Positions 27,058-36,476 of a stretch of DNA of 38,970 nt are shown here, one piece after another (position 1 is the first letter of the stretch; every line of letters starts with the position of its first letter). Source of the DNA: Pseudomonas cyclaminis (GTDB taxonomy: Bacteria > Pseudomonadota > Gammaproteobacteria > Pseudomonadales > Pseudomonadaceae); assembly GCF_015163715.1 (NCBI RefSeq), contig NZ_JADDUM010000089.1, forward strand, positions 1-38,970. Direction: 5' to 3'. The notes beneath the pieces are model-generated. The model worked only from the letters and a program-made list of their open reading frames with translations, did not search any database and was not told the origin of the DNA. A program made the translations under genes and the position numbers.

Positions 27058-28053
27058 ATGATCAAGCAACAGCTCGACCGTTTTAACCGCCTGGACCTGC
27101 TCGGCGGCGCCACCGCCCTGGAAAAACTCGAACGGCTGTCGACCTGGTTGGGACGTGACATCTACGTCAAGCGCGACGACACCACGCCACTGGCCATGGG
27201 CGGCAATAAGCTGCGCAAACTCGAATACCTCGCCGCCGATGCCATCGCCCAGGGCGCCGACACACTGGTGACGGCTGGCGCCATCCAGTCCAACCACGTA
27301 CGCCAGACCGCCGCCCTCGCCGCCAAACTCGGCCTGGGCTGCGTCGCGCTGCTGGAAAACCCCACCGGCACCGACGACCCCAACTACCTCGGCAACGGCA
27401 ACCGCCTGCTGCTGGAACTGTTCGACGCGAAAGTTGAGTTGGTGGAAAACCTCGATAACGTCGACGACCAACTCAACGCCCTCGCCGACCGCCTGCGCAG
27501 CAACGGCAGGAAGCCGTACTTGGTACCCATCGGCGGCTCCAATGCTCTCGGCGCCCTGGGTTATGTGCGCGCCGGCCTGGAACTGGCCGCGCAGATCGAA
27601 GACAGCGGCATCGAATTCGCCGCCGTGGTGCTGGCCTCCGGCAGTGCCGGTACCCACAGCGGCCTGGCCCTGGCGTTGAGTGAAGCGCTGCCGACATTAC
27701 CGGTGATCGGCATCACCGTTTCGCGCACGGAAGAAGCGCAGTTTCCGAAAGTACAGGGCTTGGCCGAACGCACTGCCGAGCTGCTCGGTGTGGATATTCC
27801 TGAGGCCTTCAAGGTCATCCTGTGGGACGAATACTTCGGCCCGCGTTATGGCGAACCGAACGCCGGCACCCTCTCAGCGGTCAAGCTATTGGCCAGCCAG
27901 GAAGGCCTGTTGCTCGACCCTGTCTATACGGGCAAGGCCATGGCCGGCCTGCTGGATGGCATCGGGCGTCAGCGCTTTGAAGACGGCCCGATTATTTTCC
28001 TGCATACCGGCGGGGCCCCGGCGTTGTTTGCTTACAACACCGCATTTAACTGA
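27058..28053 (+). CDS. dcyD: D-cysteine desulfhydrase (PLP)
   Basis: This 331-residue cytosolic enzyme of the ACC-deaminase/D-cysteine desulfhydrase family converts D-cysteine to pyruvate, ammonia and H2S. The PLP lysine is K51 in [11 protein letters not shown]; the [12 protein letters not shown] loop (about 78-89) and the phosphate-binding [11 protein letters not shown] (about 194-204) are intact. It is followed by the cystine importer genes, the same association found in E. coli (fliY-dcyD-yecS-yecC), which supports D-cysteine specificity over ACC deaminase. The ribosome site is weak. A degenerate REP unit separates it from tcyJ. Confidence 0.93.
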   Translation: MIKQQLDRFNRLDLLGGATALEKLERLSTWLGRDIYVKRDDTTPLAMGGNKLRKLEYLAADAIAQGADTLVTAGAIQSNHVRQTAALAAKLGLGCVALLENPTGTDDPNYLGNGNRLLLELFDAKVELVENLDNVDDQLNALADRLRSNGRKPYLVPIGGSNALGALGYVRAGLELAAQIEDSGIEFAAVVLASGSAGTHSGLALALSEALPTLPVIGITVSRTEEAQFPKVQGLAERTAELLGVDIPEAFKVILWDEYFGPRYGEPNAGTLSAVKLLASQEGLLLDPVYTGKAMAGLLDGIGRQRFEDGPIIFLHTGGAPALFAYNTAFN

Positions 28054-28071
28054 ATAAACAGGGATCAACAG

Positions 28072-28097
28072 GTGGGAGGGGGTTTGCTCCCTTCCAC
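28072..28097. repeat. Degenerate REP unit
   Basis: GTGGGAGGGGGTTTGCTCCC followed by TTCCAC has the REP form with two mismatches in the arms. It sits within the 218-base gap between dcyD and tcyJ. The rest of this gap is AT-rich (28120-28165) with a small hairpin at 28189-28205. Confidence 0.7.
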
Positions 28098-28271
28098 ATT
28101 AGACCCAACACATATTCACAAATGGAATATCAATTAAGATTTATATTATTTTCAAGTCTTAAAACCTGGCTTTATCATCGCGCCGAAGGCGAAGACGCGC
28201 TTCGCGCTTTAAGGCAGGATACGACTACCGCGTCACCTGCTTCGCTCAACATAAAAACACAGGGGCTCTTC

Positions 28272-29066
28272 ATGACTATTTCCGCATTCCGTCGCACATT
28301 GCTGGTCGGTACTCTGGGCCTGGCGCTCGGTGCCAGCCTGCTGGGCCAGGCCGTTGCCGGCGAGCAACTGGGCAACATCAAAAAGGCCGGCGAGATCAAG
28401 ATCGGCCTGGAAGGCACCTATCCACCGTTCAGCTTCGTCGATGAAAGCGGCAAGCTCAGCGGTTTCGAAGTCGAGCTGTCCGAAGCCCTGGCCAAGGAGC
28501 TGGGCGTCAAGGTCAAGCTGCAGGCCACGCCATGGGACGGCATCCTCGCTGCCCTGGAATCCAAGCGCCTGGACGCTGTGGTCAACCAAGTGACCATTTC
28601 TGAAGAGCGCAAGAAGAAGTACGATTTCTCCACGCCTTACACCGTCTCCGGTATCCAGGCGCTGGTGCTGAAGAAGAACGTCGACAGCATCAAGACCGCC
28701 GACGACCTGGCCGGTAAAAAAGTCGGTGTCGGCCTGGGCACCAACTACGAACAATGGCTCAAGGACAACCAACCCAAAGCCATCATCAAGACCTATAACG
28801 ATGACCCAACCAAATTCCAGGACCTGAAAGTCGGCCGTATCGACGCCATCCTGATCGACCGCCTGGCCGCCCTGGAATACGCCAAGAAAGCCCCGGACAC
28901 CGCCGCTGCCGGCGACGCCTTCTCCCGCCAGGAAGCCGGTATTGCCCTGCGCAAAGGCGAGCCTGAACTGCTGGAAGCCGTGAACAAGGCCCTCGACAAG
29001 CTGCGCGCCGACGGCACCTTGAAGAAGCTGTCCGAGAAATACTTCAACGCTGACGTCACTCAATAA
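28272..29066 (+). CDS. tcyJ: Cystine ABC transporter substrate-binding protein
   Basis: The protein has 264 residues from the ATG at 28272 (AGGGG upstream). The open frame begins earlier but the signal peptide defines the start: TLLVGTLGLALGASLLGQAVA, cut before GEQLGN. The mature protein is a type II (SBP_bac_3) amino-acid binding protein: IKIGLEGTYPPFSFVDESGK, WDGILAALESKRLDAVVNQV, EERKKKYDFSTPY. In E. coli the counterpart FliY/TcyJ binds L-cystine. It overlaps the permease gene by one base. An AT-rich leader suggests its own promoter besides read-through from dcyD. Confidence 0.92.
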   Translation: MTISAFRRTLLVGTLGLALGASLLGQAVAGEQLGNIKKAGEIKIGLEGTYPPFSFVDESGKLSGFEVELSEALAKELGVKVKLQATPWDGILAALESKRLDAVVNQVTISEERKKKYDFSTPYTVSGIQALVLKKNVDSIKTADDLAGKKVGVGLGTNYEQWLKDNQPKAIIKTYNDDPTKFQDLKVGRIDAILIDRLAALEYAKKAPDTAAAGDAFSRQEAGIALRKGEPELLEAVNKALDKLRADGTLKKLSEKYFNADVTQ

Positions 29067-29731
29067 TGGAGGCAAGTCTCCAACTCGCGCTGGACTCCGC
29101 GCCCTTCCTGCTCAAGGGCGCGTATTACACGGTGATCCTCAGCCTCGGCGGCATGTTTTTCGGCTTGCTGCTGGGCTTTGGCCTGGCGTTGATGCGCCTG
29201 TCGCGCTTCAAGCTGCTGAGCTGGACTGCCCGCGTCTACGTGTCGTTCTTTCGCGGCACGCCCTTGCTGGTACAGCTGTTCTTGATCTACTACGGCTTGC
29301 CGCAAGTGGGTATCGAGCTGGATCCGATCCCGGCCGCCATGATCGGCTTTTCGCTGAACATGGCCGCCTATGCCTGTGAAATCCTGCGGGCCGCCATCGC
29401 GTCCATAGAGCGTGGCCAGTGGGAAGCCGCGGCCAGTATCGGCATGACCCGTGCGCAGACCCTGCGCCGGGCCATCCTGCCGCAGGCGATGCGCACCGCG
29501 CTGCCGCCGCTGGGCAACAGTTTTATTTCGCTGGTCAAGGACACGGCGCTGGCCGCCACCATCCAGGTGCCGGAGCTGTTTCGCCAGGCGCAACTGGTGT
29601 CGGCGCGCACCTTTGAAATTTTCACCATGTATCTGTCCGCCGCCCTGATCTACTGGATACTGGCGAGCATCCTGGCGCATTTTCAAAATCGTCTGGAAGA
29701 CCGGGTCAACCGGCATGACCTGGAGTCTTGA
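29066..29731 (+). CDS. tcyL: Cystine ABC transporter permease
   Basis: The 221-residue permease of the His/Glu/Gln type has about five helices (TVILSLGGMFFGLLLGFGLAL, VQLFLIYYGLP). The coupling loop EAAASIGMTRAQTLRRAILPQAMRTALPPLGN carries the EAA consensus. With TcyJ and TcyN it imports cystine and related thiol compounds. The ATG lies in the tcyJ stop (TAATG), giving translational coupling; tcyN follows three bases after its stop. Confidence 0.93.
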   Translation: MEASLQLALDSAPFLLKGAYYTVILSLGGMFFGLLLGFGLALMRLSRFKLLSWTARVYVSFFRGTPLLVQLFLIYYGLPQVGIELDPIPAAMIGFSLNMAAYACEILRAAIASIERGQWEAAASIGMTRAQTLRRAILPQAMRTALPPLGNSFISLVKDTALAATIQVPELFRQAQLVSARTFEIFTMYLSAALIYWILASILAHFQNRLEDRVNRHDLES

Positions 29732-29734
29732 AGC

Positions 29735-30481
29735 ATGATCGTGGTTGAAAAACTGACCAAACAATTCAACGGTCAGGTGGTGCTCAACGGCATCGACCTT
29801 GAGGTCAAGGAAGGCGAAGTCGTCGCCATCATCGGCCCCAGCGGTTCCGGCAAGACCACCTTCCTGCGCTGCCTGAACTTCCTCGAAGAACCCACCAGCG
29901 GCCGCATCAAGGTGGGCGACATCCAGATCGACGGCAGCAAACCGCTCAACCAGCAACAAGGCCTGGTGCGGCGCCTGCGCCAACACGTGGGTTTTGTGTT
30001 CCAGAACTTCAACCTGTTCCCCCATCGCACCGCGCTGGAAAACGTCATCGAAGGCCCCACCGTGGTCAAGAAAATGCCGTACGACGACGCTGTTGCCTTG
30101 GGCCGCAAGCTGCTGGCCAGGGTTGGCCTGGCGGGCAAGGAAGACGCCTACCCACGGCGCCTCTCCGGTGGCCAGCAACAGCGCGTGGCGATTGCCCGTG
30201 CATTGGCCATGGAGCCGGAGGTGATTCTGTTCGACGAACCCACCTCGGCCCTCGACCCTGAGCTGGTGGGTGAAGTGCTGGCGACCATCCGCAGCCTGGC
30301 TGAGGAGAATCGCACCATGGTCATCGTCACCCACGAGATGAGCTTTGCCCGAGACGTGGCCAACCGGGTGATCTTTTTCGACAAGGGTGTGATCGTGGAG
30401 CAGGGCGAAGCCAAGGCGTTGTTTGCCAACCCCAGGGAAGAACGCACCAGACAGTTCCTGAGCAAGTTTTTGGCTCACTGA
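29735..30481 (+). CDS. tcyN: Cystine ABC transporter ATPase
   Basis: This 248-residue ATPase of the polar amino acid uptake class has Walker A GPSGSGKT at 34-41, Q-loop [13 protein letters not shown], signature [15 protein letters not shown], Walker [13 protein letters not shown] and switch IVTHEMSFA. It drives import through TcyL. It is the last gene of the dcyD-tcyJLN set and is followed by a hairpin terminator at 30495. Confidence 0.94.
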   Translation: MIVVEKLTKQFNGQVVLNGIDLEVKEGEVVAIIGPSGSGKTTFLRCLNFLEEPTSGRIKVGDIQIDGSKPLNQQQGLVRRLRQHVGFVFQNFNLFPHRTALENVIEGPTVVKKMPYDDAVALGRKLLARVGLAGKEDAYPRRLSGGQQQRVAIARALAMEPEVILFDEPTSALDPELVGEVLATIRSLAEENRTMVIVTHEMSFARDVANRVIFFDKGVIVEQGEAKALFANPREERTRQFLSKFLAH

Positions 30482-30494
30482 CGAGCGCCTGAAC

Positions 30495-30526
30495 ATGGAG
30501 AGGCAGATCGCTTCCTCTCCATTATT
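30495..30526 (+). terminator. Terminator after tcyN
   Basis: ATGGAGAGG at 30495-30503 pairs with CCTCTCCAT at 30514-30522 over a 10-base loop, followed by TATTTG. It closes the dcyD-tcy transcript. Confidence 0.7.
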
Positions 30527-30719
30527 TGTATTCCTACAGCAAGTCCTCGCCCCCACCGGTAAAACACCCGCGCAATCCCCCCCTTAAAGTCCCCCGCCCA
30601 GTCAGACGCATCTGAATATCCCCAAACCCGCCGTTTAGCCTTTTGCCGCCATTGACGCCCCCTGGTCAACCCTCTTATCTAAGGCCCAGAGGATTGGATC
30701 CTATCCCGGCTACTCACTG

Positions 30720-30771
30720 AATCGTTCCGTTCAGCCCCCCTGCGCACCCGCGCCAAAGGGCTGGAACGATT
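30720..30771. repeat. Imperfect inverted repeat before the orphan gene
   Basis: AATCGTTCC (30720-30728) plus AGCCC (30733-30737) pair with GGGCT (30758-30762) plus GGAACGATT (30763-30771), with a 4-base bulge. It lies in the 318-base gap after tcyN, ending 28 bases before the next start, and would fold in its leader. Otherwise 30527-30799 shows no gene. Confidence 0.5.
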
Positions 30772-30799
30772 GCTGCTGGCTGCATCAAGGAGATTACTT

Positions 30800-31576
30800 A
30801 TGACGCGCACCGCAACCCCGGCCCTGCTCGGCGCCCCTACGTTGCCCCAGGCCTTTCGAAACGGCATCAATGCCCTGGCGGCTGCACAGCTGCTGGTCGA
30901 TATCGCGCCCTACCCCGGCATGGATGAAGGCGACCTGATCGAGCTGTTCTGGGACAACTGTTTTGCGGCCTCACGGCGGGTGACCGCGTGCAAGGTCGGC
31001 ATGCCCACTCGCCTGCGGGTTCCGGAAAGTTTTGTGCAGGAGGGTGTCGCCCAGGTTCATTACCAGGTCATGCAGGTCGGCCGCGCCCCCGCACGCTCGG
31101 CCCTGGCGCATCTGCGGGTGAAAACCAACTACCCGGGCGGCCTGCCCTGCGCCCTCTACAGCGATGAAAACCAGAACCTTGCCCCGGTGGGCCTGCCCGA
31201 GACCATTCGCCGCTACGGCGTGAATGCCAGCCAGGTACGGCGGGGTATTCCGCTGACCATCGAGCCCTACCTGCACATGTGCACCGGCGATGCCATCACC
31301 CTGCGCTGGGGAGATGCACGCTTGGATCTGCCGAAGATCCAGCCCAAGGCCGTCGGCCACGCGGTGCAGGTGTGGGTGCCGTCGACGTTGATTGTCGAGG
31401 CCGGTGACGACAGCCGCCTGGAAGTGACGTACTGCATTCTGGACCGTGTCGGCAATAATTCGCGCTGGGCGCCGGCCCGTACGCTACGCATTGCCGCCTG
31501 CGCGCCTACCCGCCCGACCGGCGCCGCGCCGGTCTATCAACCCCGCCCTCTCGGCTCACCCTGCGAACCTGGGTGA
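30800..31576 (+). CDS. Orphan hypothetical protein with beta-rich repeat-like domain
   Basis: The protein has 258 residues from the ATG at 30800, with AAGGAGA seven bases before. It has no signal peptide, no membrane helix and no enzyme motif I recognise. The stretch YPGMDEGDLIELFWDNCFAASRR (about 43-65) resembles a beta-sandwich module I recall from larger Pseudomonas surface or hypothetical proteins. A related PLTIEPYLHMCTGDAITLRWGD pattern recurs at about 153-174, so two copies of one fold are likely (roughly 20-130 and 140-250). It stands alone between a terminator and the sulfur cluster. Function unknown. Confidence 0.7.
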   Translation: MTRTATPALLGAPTLPQAFRNGINALAAAQLLVDIAPYPGMDEGDLIELFWDNCFAASRRVTACKVGMPTRLRVPESFVQEGVAQVHYQVMQVGRAPARSALAHLRVKTNYPGGLPCALYSDENQNLAPVGLPETIRRYGVNASQVRRGIPLTIEPYLHMCTGDAITLRWGDARLDLPKIQPKAVGHAVQVWVPSTLIVEAGDDSRLEVTYCILDRVGNNSRWAPARTLRIAACAPTRPTGAAPVYQPRPLGSPCEPG

Positions 31577-31763
31577 CTGCCCTTCTATGCATATTCCCAA
31601 AAGTTAGTTTATTTAAATATTTAACGCGCTTAGGGTATATACACCGGACCACCGGACCTCTTTGATTTTTCTGTTTTCATTTCATTGAATGCGAGGTCGG
31701 TATGGTCAGAATTACCCCGGTGCGCAACGCCAGGGCATTACGTGCAGCCAAGGAGCGGCGCTG
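31577..31763 (+). promoter_or_regulatory. AT-rich promoter zone of the sulfone cluster
   Basis: AT-rich sequence (GTTAGTTTATTT at 31603, then TTTAAATATTTAA and GGTATATAC at 31634-31642) precedes the sfnB-like operon and resembles the tauA leader. No sigma54 -24/-12 pair is clear. An activator of the CysB/SfnR kind is expected from related clusters but is not shown. Confidence 0.4.
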
Positions 31764-33005
31764 ATGTCTAACTTGGCTCTAACACCCCCCCAACGCGATC
31801 TGGACGTAGCACCGCTGCTGTTGCCGGCCGCCGTGCTGCGCAGCGACGCCGAGGCGTTGAGCGCCGCCCGTGAGCTGGCCCAGGCCGCGCGCCTGCAAGC
31901 CGCCACGCGCGACCAGCAACGCAAGCTGCCATGGGCCCAGCTCGAACAGTTCACCCGCAGCGGGCTGGGCAGTATTTCCATTCCCCGCGAATACGGCGGC
32001 CCGCAAGTGTCCTTCGTGACCCTGGCCGACGTGTTCGCGATCATCAGCGCGGCAGACCCGGCCCTCGGACAGATCCCGCAAAACCATTTCGGCATCCTGC
32101 ATCTGTTGCAGGGCGCTGCCACCGAGCGCCAGAAAAAGCAGCTGTTCCAGAGCGTGCTCGACGGCTGGCGCATCGGTAACGGCGGCCCGGAACGGGGCAC
32201 CAAGAACACCCTGGAACTCAAGGCACGCATCACCGCCAAGGGCGACGGCTACGTGATCAGCGGCCAGAAGTTTTACTCCACCGGTGCGTTGTTTGCGCAC
32301 TGGGTAGCGATCAAGGCGCTGAACGACGACGGCAAGCAAGTCATGGCGTTCGTGCGCCGGGGCACCGAAGGGCTGCGCATCGTCGATGACTGGTCCGGCT
32401 TCGGCCAACGCACCACCGCCAGCGGCACCGTGCTGCTGGACCAGGTGCCGGTCGACGCCGACCTGGTGGTCGACAACTGGCGCATCGGCGACAGCCCGAA
32501 CATCCAGGGCGCCGTGTCGCAATTGATCCAGGCGGCCATCGACGCCGGCATCGCCCGTGGCGCCCTCGATGACACCATCGCTTTCGTTCGCGAACGCTCG
32601 CGCCCCTGGATTGACGCCAAGGTCGAACGCGCCAGCGATGACCTGTATGTGATCGCCGATATCGGCAAGCTCAAAATCGAGCTGCATGCCGCCGAAGCGC
32701 TGCTGCGCAAGGCCGGCCAGGTGCTGGACCTGGTCAGCGCCGCGCCGATCACCGCGCAGTCCGCCGCCCGCGCCTCAATCGCCGTGGCCGAGGCCAAAGT
32801 GTTGACCACCGAAGTGTCGCTGCTGGTCAGCGAAAAGCTCTTCGAACTGGCCGGCAGTCGCGCCACCCTGGCCGAGTTCAACCTCGACCGGCATTGGCGC
32901 AACGCCCGCGTGCACACCCTGCACGACCCGGTGCGCTGGAAGTATCACGCCATCGGCGCCTATCGCCTGAACGGCACGTTACCCGCTCGCCACTCCTGGA
33001 TTTAA
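31764..33005 (+). CDS. sfnB: SfnB/DszC-like flavin monooxygenase, copy 1
   Basis: The product has 413 residues from the ATG at 31764, eight bases after AAGGAG; the longer open frame upstream is non-coding. The acyl-CoA dehydrogenase-fold segments match the SfnB/DszC flavin-dependent sulfur-oxidation family: REYGGPQVSFVTLADVF, GQIPQNHFGILHLL, GQKFYSTGALFAHW, DDWSGFGQRTTASGTVLLD, and the C-terminal HWRNARVHTLHDPVRWKYHAIG. Such enzymes use reduced flavin from a partner to oxygenate sulfones or sulfoxides and lack the catalytic glutamate of true acyl-CoA dehydrogenases. SfnB itself takes part in dimethyl sulfone use. The substrate here is not known. It is 26 bases ahead of its paralog. Confidence 0.85.
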   Translation: MSNLALTPPQRDLDVAPLLLPAAVLRSDAEALSAARELAQAARLQAATRDQQRKLPWAQLEQFTRSGLGSISIPREYGGPQVSFVTLADVFAIISAADPALGQIPQNHFGILHLLQGAATERQKKQLFQSVLDGWRIGNGGPERGTKNTLELKARITAKGDGYVISGQKFYSTGALFAHWVAIKALNDDGKQVMAFVRRGTEGLRIVDDWSGFGQRTTASGTVLLDQVPVDADLVVDNWRIGDSPNIQGAVSQLIQAAIDAGIARGALDDTIAFVRERSRPWIDAKVERASDDLYVIADIGKLKIELHAAEALLRKAGQVLDLVSAAPITAQSAARASIAVAEAKVLTTEVSLLVSEKLFELAGSRATLAEFNLDRHWRNARVHTLHDPVRWKYHAIGAYRLNGTLPARHSWI

Positions 33006-33031
33006 CCGACCAGACCTCTGGAGAAATACGC

Positions 33032-34225
33032 ATGACCCTTTCTCATCACGTCGCGGTGATCACCAGCGATGAACAAGCCCTTATTGTCGCCAGCGACCTG
33101 GCCGAAGACTTTCGCCGCGACAGCGCCCAACGCGACCGCGAACGCCGCCTGCCGCTGCCGGAGCTGGACGTGTTTTCGCGCTCCGGCCTGTGGGGCATCA
33201 GCGTGCCCAAGCCATACGGCGGCGCGGGCGTGTCCAACGTCACCCTGGCCAAGGTCATCGCGCTGATCGCCCAAGCCGACGCCTCCCTGGGCCAGATCCC
33301 GCAGAACCATTTCTACGCCCTGGAAGTGCTGCGCGTAAACGGCAGCCCGGCGCAGCAACAACGCCTCTACGCCGAAGTCCTCGCCGGCCAGCGCTTCGGC
33401 AACGCCCTGGCCGAACTGGGCACCAGGACCGCTCACGACCGCGTCACAAGCATCACCCGCGACGGCGACGGTTTTCGCATCACTGGCCGCAAGTTCTACT
33501 CCACCGGTGCGATCTACGCGCAGCGCATCCCCACCTCGGTAGTGGATGAGCACGGCGTACAGCAACTGGCTTTTGTCCCCCGCGACAGCGAAGGCCTGAG
33601 CGTGATTGACGACTGGAGCGGCTTTGGCCAGCGCACCACCGGCAGCGGCTCGGTGGTGTTCGACAACGTGTGGGTCGCCGCCCAGGACGTGATCCCGTTC
33701 CAGAGCGCCTTCGAACGCCCGACGACGGTCGGCCCGCTGGCGCAGATCCTTCACGCCGCCATCGACACCGGCATCGCCCGCGCCGCCTTTGAGGATGCGC
33801 TGCACTTTGTGCGTACCAAGACCCGCCCGTGGATCGATTCGGGCAACGACAAAGCCACTGAGGACCCGTTGACTCTCAAGAGCTTCGGCCACTTGAGCAT
33901 CCGTCTTCACGCCGCCGAAGCACTGCTGGAACGCTCGGGCGAATACCTCGACCGCGCCCAGGCTGACAGCACTGCCGACACCGTTGCCGCCGCCTCGATT
34001 GCGGTGGCCGAAGTGCGCGCCCTGAGCACCGAAATTTCCCTCGCCGCCGGCAGCACGCTGTTCGAACTCGCCGGCAGCCAGGCGACCCTGGCCGAGCACG
34101 GCCTCGACCGCCACTGGCGCAACGCCCGCGTGCACACCCTGCACGACCCGGTGCGCTGGAAGTACCACGCCGTGGGCAATTACTACCTCAACGATGAAAA
34201 CCCGCCGCTGCGGGGGACCATTTGA
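33032..34225 (+). CDS. SfnB/DszC-like flavin monooxygenase, copy 2
   Basis: The product has 397 residues from the ATG at 33032 (CTGGAGAAA upstream). It is a clear paralog of the preceding protein: PKPYGGAGVSNVTLAKVIA, LGQIPQNHFYALEVL, GRKFYSTGAIYAQR, IDDWSGFGQRTTGSG and the identical HWRNARVHTLHDPVRWKYHA tail motif. Tandem copies of one family in an operon suggest successive oxidations or two related substrates. Its stop (TGA) overlaps the DszA-type gene start in TGATG. Flavin reductase, needed as partner, is not in the window. Confidence 0.85.
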   Translation: MTLSHHVAVITSDEQALIVASDLAEDFRRDSAQRDRERRLPLPELDVFSRSGLWGISVPKPYGGAGVSNVTLAKVIALIAQADASLGQIPQNHFYALEVLRVNGSPAQQQRLYAEVLAGQRFGNALAELGTRTAHDRVTSITRDGDGFRITGRKFYSTGAIYAQRIPTSVVDEHGVQQLAFVPRDSEGLSVIDDWSGFGQRTTGSGSVVFDNVWVAAQDVIPFQSAFERPTTVGPLAQILHAAIDTGIARAAFEDALHFVRTKTRPWIDSGNDKATEDPLTLKSFGHLSIRLHAAEALLERSGEYLDRAQADSTADTVAAASIAVAEVRALSTEISLAAGSTLFELAGSQATLAEHGLDRHWRNARVHTLHDPVRWKYHAVGNYYLNDENPPLRGTI

Positions 34226-35577
34226 TGGCAAAGAAAAAAATCCTGCTCAATGCCTTCAACATGAACTGCATCGGGCACATCAACCACGGCCTGTGGACCC
34301 ACCCACGGGATACGTCCACCCAATACAAGACCATCGAATACTGGACCGAGCTGGCGCAAACCCTGGAGCGCGGGCTGTTCGACGGTTTGTTTATCGCCGA
34401 TATCGTCGGCGTGTACGACGTCTACCAACACTCCATCGACGTGCCGCTCAAGGAGTCGATCCAACTGCCGGTCAACGACCCGTTGCTGCTGGTCTCGGCG
34501 ATGGCGGCCGTCACCAAAAACCTTGGCTTCGGCCTCACCGCCAACCTTACGTATGAGCCGCCGTATCTGTTTGCGCGACGCATGTCCACGCTCGATCACC
34601 TGAGCCGTGGCCGGGTGGGCTGGAACATCGTCACCGGCTACCTCGACAGCGCCGCCAAGGCCATGGGCCTCACCGAGCAGGTCGAGCATGACCGCCGCTA
34701 CGACCAGGCCGATGAGTACCTGGAGGTGCTCTACAAACTCTGGGAAGGCAGCTGGGAAGACGACGCGGTGATCAACGACCCGGCGCAACGGATCTACGCG
34801 CAGCCGGGCAAAGTGCACAAGGTCGAGCACCGCGGCGAGTTCTACCAGGTGGAGGGTTATCACCTGTGCGAACCGTCGCCGCAGCGCACGCCGGTGCTGT
34901 TCCAGGCTGGCAGTTCGGACCGTGGCTTGCTGTTCGCCGGACGCCATGCCGAGTGCGTGTTTATCAGCGGGCAGAACAAGGCGTCGACCAAAGTCCAGGT
35001 GGACAAGGTGCGCGCCAGCGCAGTCGAGGCCGGACGCAATCCGGATGACATCAAGGTGTTCATGGGCCTCAACGTGATCGTCGGCGCTACCGAAGAGCTG
35101 GCCTGGGCCAAACACGCCGAGTACCTGAGCTACGCCAGCGCAGAGGCCGGCGTGGCGCACTTCTCGGCCTCCACCGCGATTGATTTTGCCGAGTACGAAC
35201 TGGACGAACCGATCCAGTACGTGAAGAGCAACGCGATCCAGTCGGCCACCAAGAACCTGCAGAACAACGACTGGACCCGGCGCAAATTGCTGGAGCAGCA
35301 CGCCTTGGGCGGGCGCTATATCACCCTGGTGGGTTCGCCGGAGCAGGTGGCGGATGAGTTGGAATCCTGGATCAGCGAAACCGGGTTGGATGGGTTCAAC
35401 CTGACGCGGATTGTGACGCCGGAGAGCTATGTGGATTTCATCGATTTGGTCGTGCCGGAGTTGCAGAAGCGTGGGTCGTACAAGACTGCATATGAAGCCG
35501 GAACACTCCGTGAAAAAGTCTTCCAGCGCACCGCCCGCCTCCCTGAACAACACACCGGATCTACCTACCGACACTGA
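34225..35577 (+). CDS. NtaA/SnaA/DszA-type FMN-dependent monooxygenase
   Basis: The 450-residue luciferase-like monooxygenase starts at the ATG at 34225 inside the preceding stop. Family hallmarks are LLNAFNMNCIGHINHGLW at the N-terminus, EYWTELAQTLERGLFDGLFIAD, LGFGLTANLTYEPPYLFARR, SRGRVGWNIVTGYLDSAAK and QAGSSDRGLLFAGRHAE. This group uses FMNH2 and O2 to cleave C-S or C-N bonds (DszA desulfurises sulfones, NtaA nitrilotriacetate). Together with two DszC/SfnB-like enzymes it makes a DszC-to-DszA-like pair that could oxidise and then cleave a sulfur compound. A REP palindrome follows. Confidence 0.88.
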   Translation: MAKKKILLNAFNMNCIGHINHGLWTHPRDTSTQYKTIEYWTELAQTLERGLFDGLFIADIVGVYDVYQHSIDVPLKESIQLPVNDPLLLVSAMAAVTKNLGFGLTANLTYEPPYLFARRMSTLDHLSRGRVGWNIVTGYLDSAAKAMGLTEQVEHDRRYDQADEYLEVLYKLWEGSWEDDAVINDPAQRIYAQPGKVHKVEHRGEFYQVEGYHLCEPSPQRTPVLFQAGSSDRGLLFAGRHAECVFISGQNKASTKVQVDKVRASAVEAGRNPDDIKVFMGLNVIVGATEELAWAKHAEYLSYASAEAGVAHFSASTAIDFAEYELDEPIQYVKSNAIQSATKNLQNNDWTRRKLLEQHALGGRYITLVGSPEQVADELESWISETGLDGFNLTRIVTPESYVDFIDLVVPELQKRGSYKTAYEAGTLREKVFQRTARLPEQHTGSTYRH

Positions 35578-35583
35578 GTAAAA

Positions 35584-35615
35584 AATGTGGGAGGGGGCAA
35601 GCCCCCTCCCACATT
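35584..35615. repeat. REP palindrome between monooxygenase and metQ
   Basis: The 15-base arms starting AATGTGGGAGGGGGC pair exactly around AA. It separates the oxygenase genes from metQNI, perhaps controlling relative transcript levels. Confidence 0.9.
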
Positions 35616-35660
35616 GGATCTGCATTGTTTGCACCACTACTTTATGACTGGAAATCGACC

Positions 35661-36476
35661 ATGAAAAAAATACTGTTCTCCCACCCAGTCAAAGCACTGG
35701 CCCTGGCCCTCGGTTTGTTCAGCTCGGCGGTGTTCGCCGCCGATGCGCCGCTCAAGGTCGGCACCACCGCCGCTTTCGCGATTCCCCTGGAAGCGGCCGT
35801 CGCCGAAGCCGGCAAGCAGGGCCTGAACGTCGAGTTGGTGGAATTCACCGATTGGATCGCGCCCAACGTCAGCCTGGCCGCCGGCGATATCGACGTGAAC
35901 TACTTCCAGCACATCCCCTTCCTGGAAAACGCCAAGGCCGCGGCCGGGTTTGACCTGGTGCCCTACGCGCCGGGCATCATCAACAACGTCGGGCTGTATT
36001 CGAAGAAGTACAAAAACTTCAACGAACTGCCGGAAGGCGCCAGCGTGGCCATCGCCAACGACCCGATCAACAGCGGGCGCGGCCTGCAACTGCTGGCCAA
36101 GGCCGGGCTGATCACGCTCAAGCCGGGCGTGGGCTACAAGGCTACCGAAGAAGACATCGTCGCGAATCCAAAGAAAATCAAAATCCTGCAAGTCGAGGCC
36201 GTGCAACTGGTGCGCGCCTATGACGACGCCGACCTGGTGCAGGGCTACCCGGCCTATATCCGCCTGTCCAAGACCTTCGATGCTGAATCGGCGCTGCTGT
36301 TTGACGGCCTCGACCACCCGGAATACGTGATCCAGTTCGTGATCCAACCAAAGAGCAAAACCGACCCGCGTGTGATCAAGTTCGTCGACATCTACCAGCA
36401 CTCGCCGGTGGTGCGTGCTGCCTTGGATAAATCCCTGGGCAAGCTCTACCAAGTGGGCTGGGAAGCTAAAAAATGA
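35661..36476 (+). CDS. metQ: MetQ-family substrate-binding protein
   Basis: The protein has 271 residues from the ATG at 35661; an earlier in-frame start lacks a signal. A signal peptide ([17 protein letters not shown], cut before ADAPLKVG) is followed by the NlpA/MetQ fold: [81 protein letters not shown]. Unlike E. coli MetQ there is no lipobox cysteine, so it is a soluble periplasmic protein. Neighbouring flavin monooxygenases suggest it may bind a methionine-related or organosulfur ligand and not just methionine. It overlaps metN by ATGA. Confidence 0.9.
   Translation: MKKILFSHPVKALALALGLFSSAVFAADAPLKVGTTAAFAIPLEAAVAEAGKQGLNVELVEFTDWIAPNVSLAAGDIDVNYFQHIPFLENAKAAAGFDLVPYAPGIINNVGLYSKKYKNFNELPEGASVAIANDPINSGRGLQLLAKAGLITLKPGVGYKATEEDIVANPKKIKILQVEAVQLVRAYDDADLVQGYPAYIRLSKTFDAESALLFDGLDHPEYVIQFVIQPKSKTDPRVIKFVDIYQHSPVVRAALDKSLGKLYQVGWEAKK

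Noticed and set aside
31577..31763. Sigma54 promoter for the sfnB-like operon
   Set aside because: Expected by analogy with P. putida sfn genes, but no convincing TGGC-N-TTGC pair with correct spacing was found.
35616..35660. SAM riboswitch or S-box before metQ
   Set aside because: The gap between the REP palindrome and the metQ start is only 45 bases and shows no such structure.
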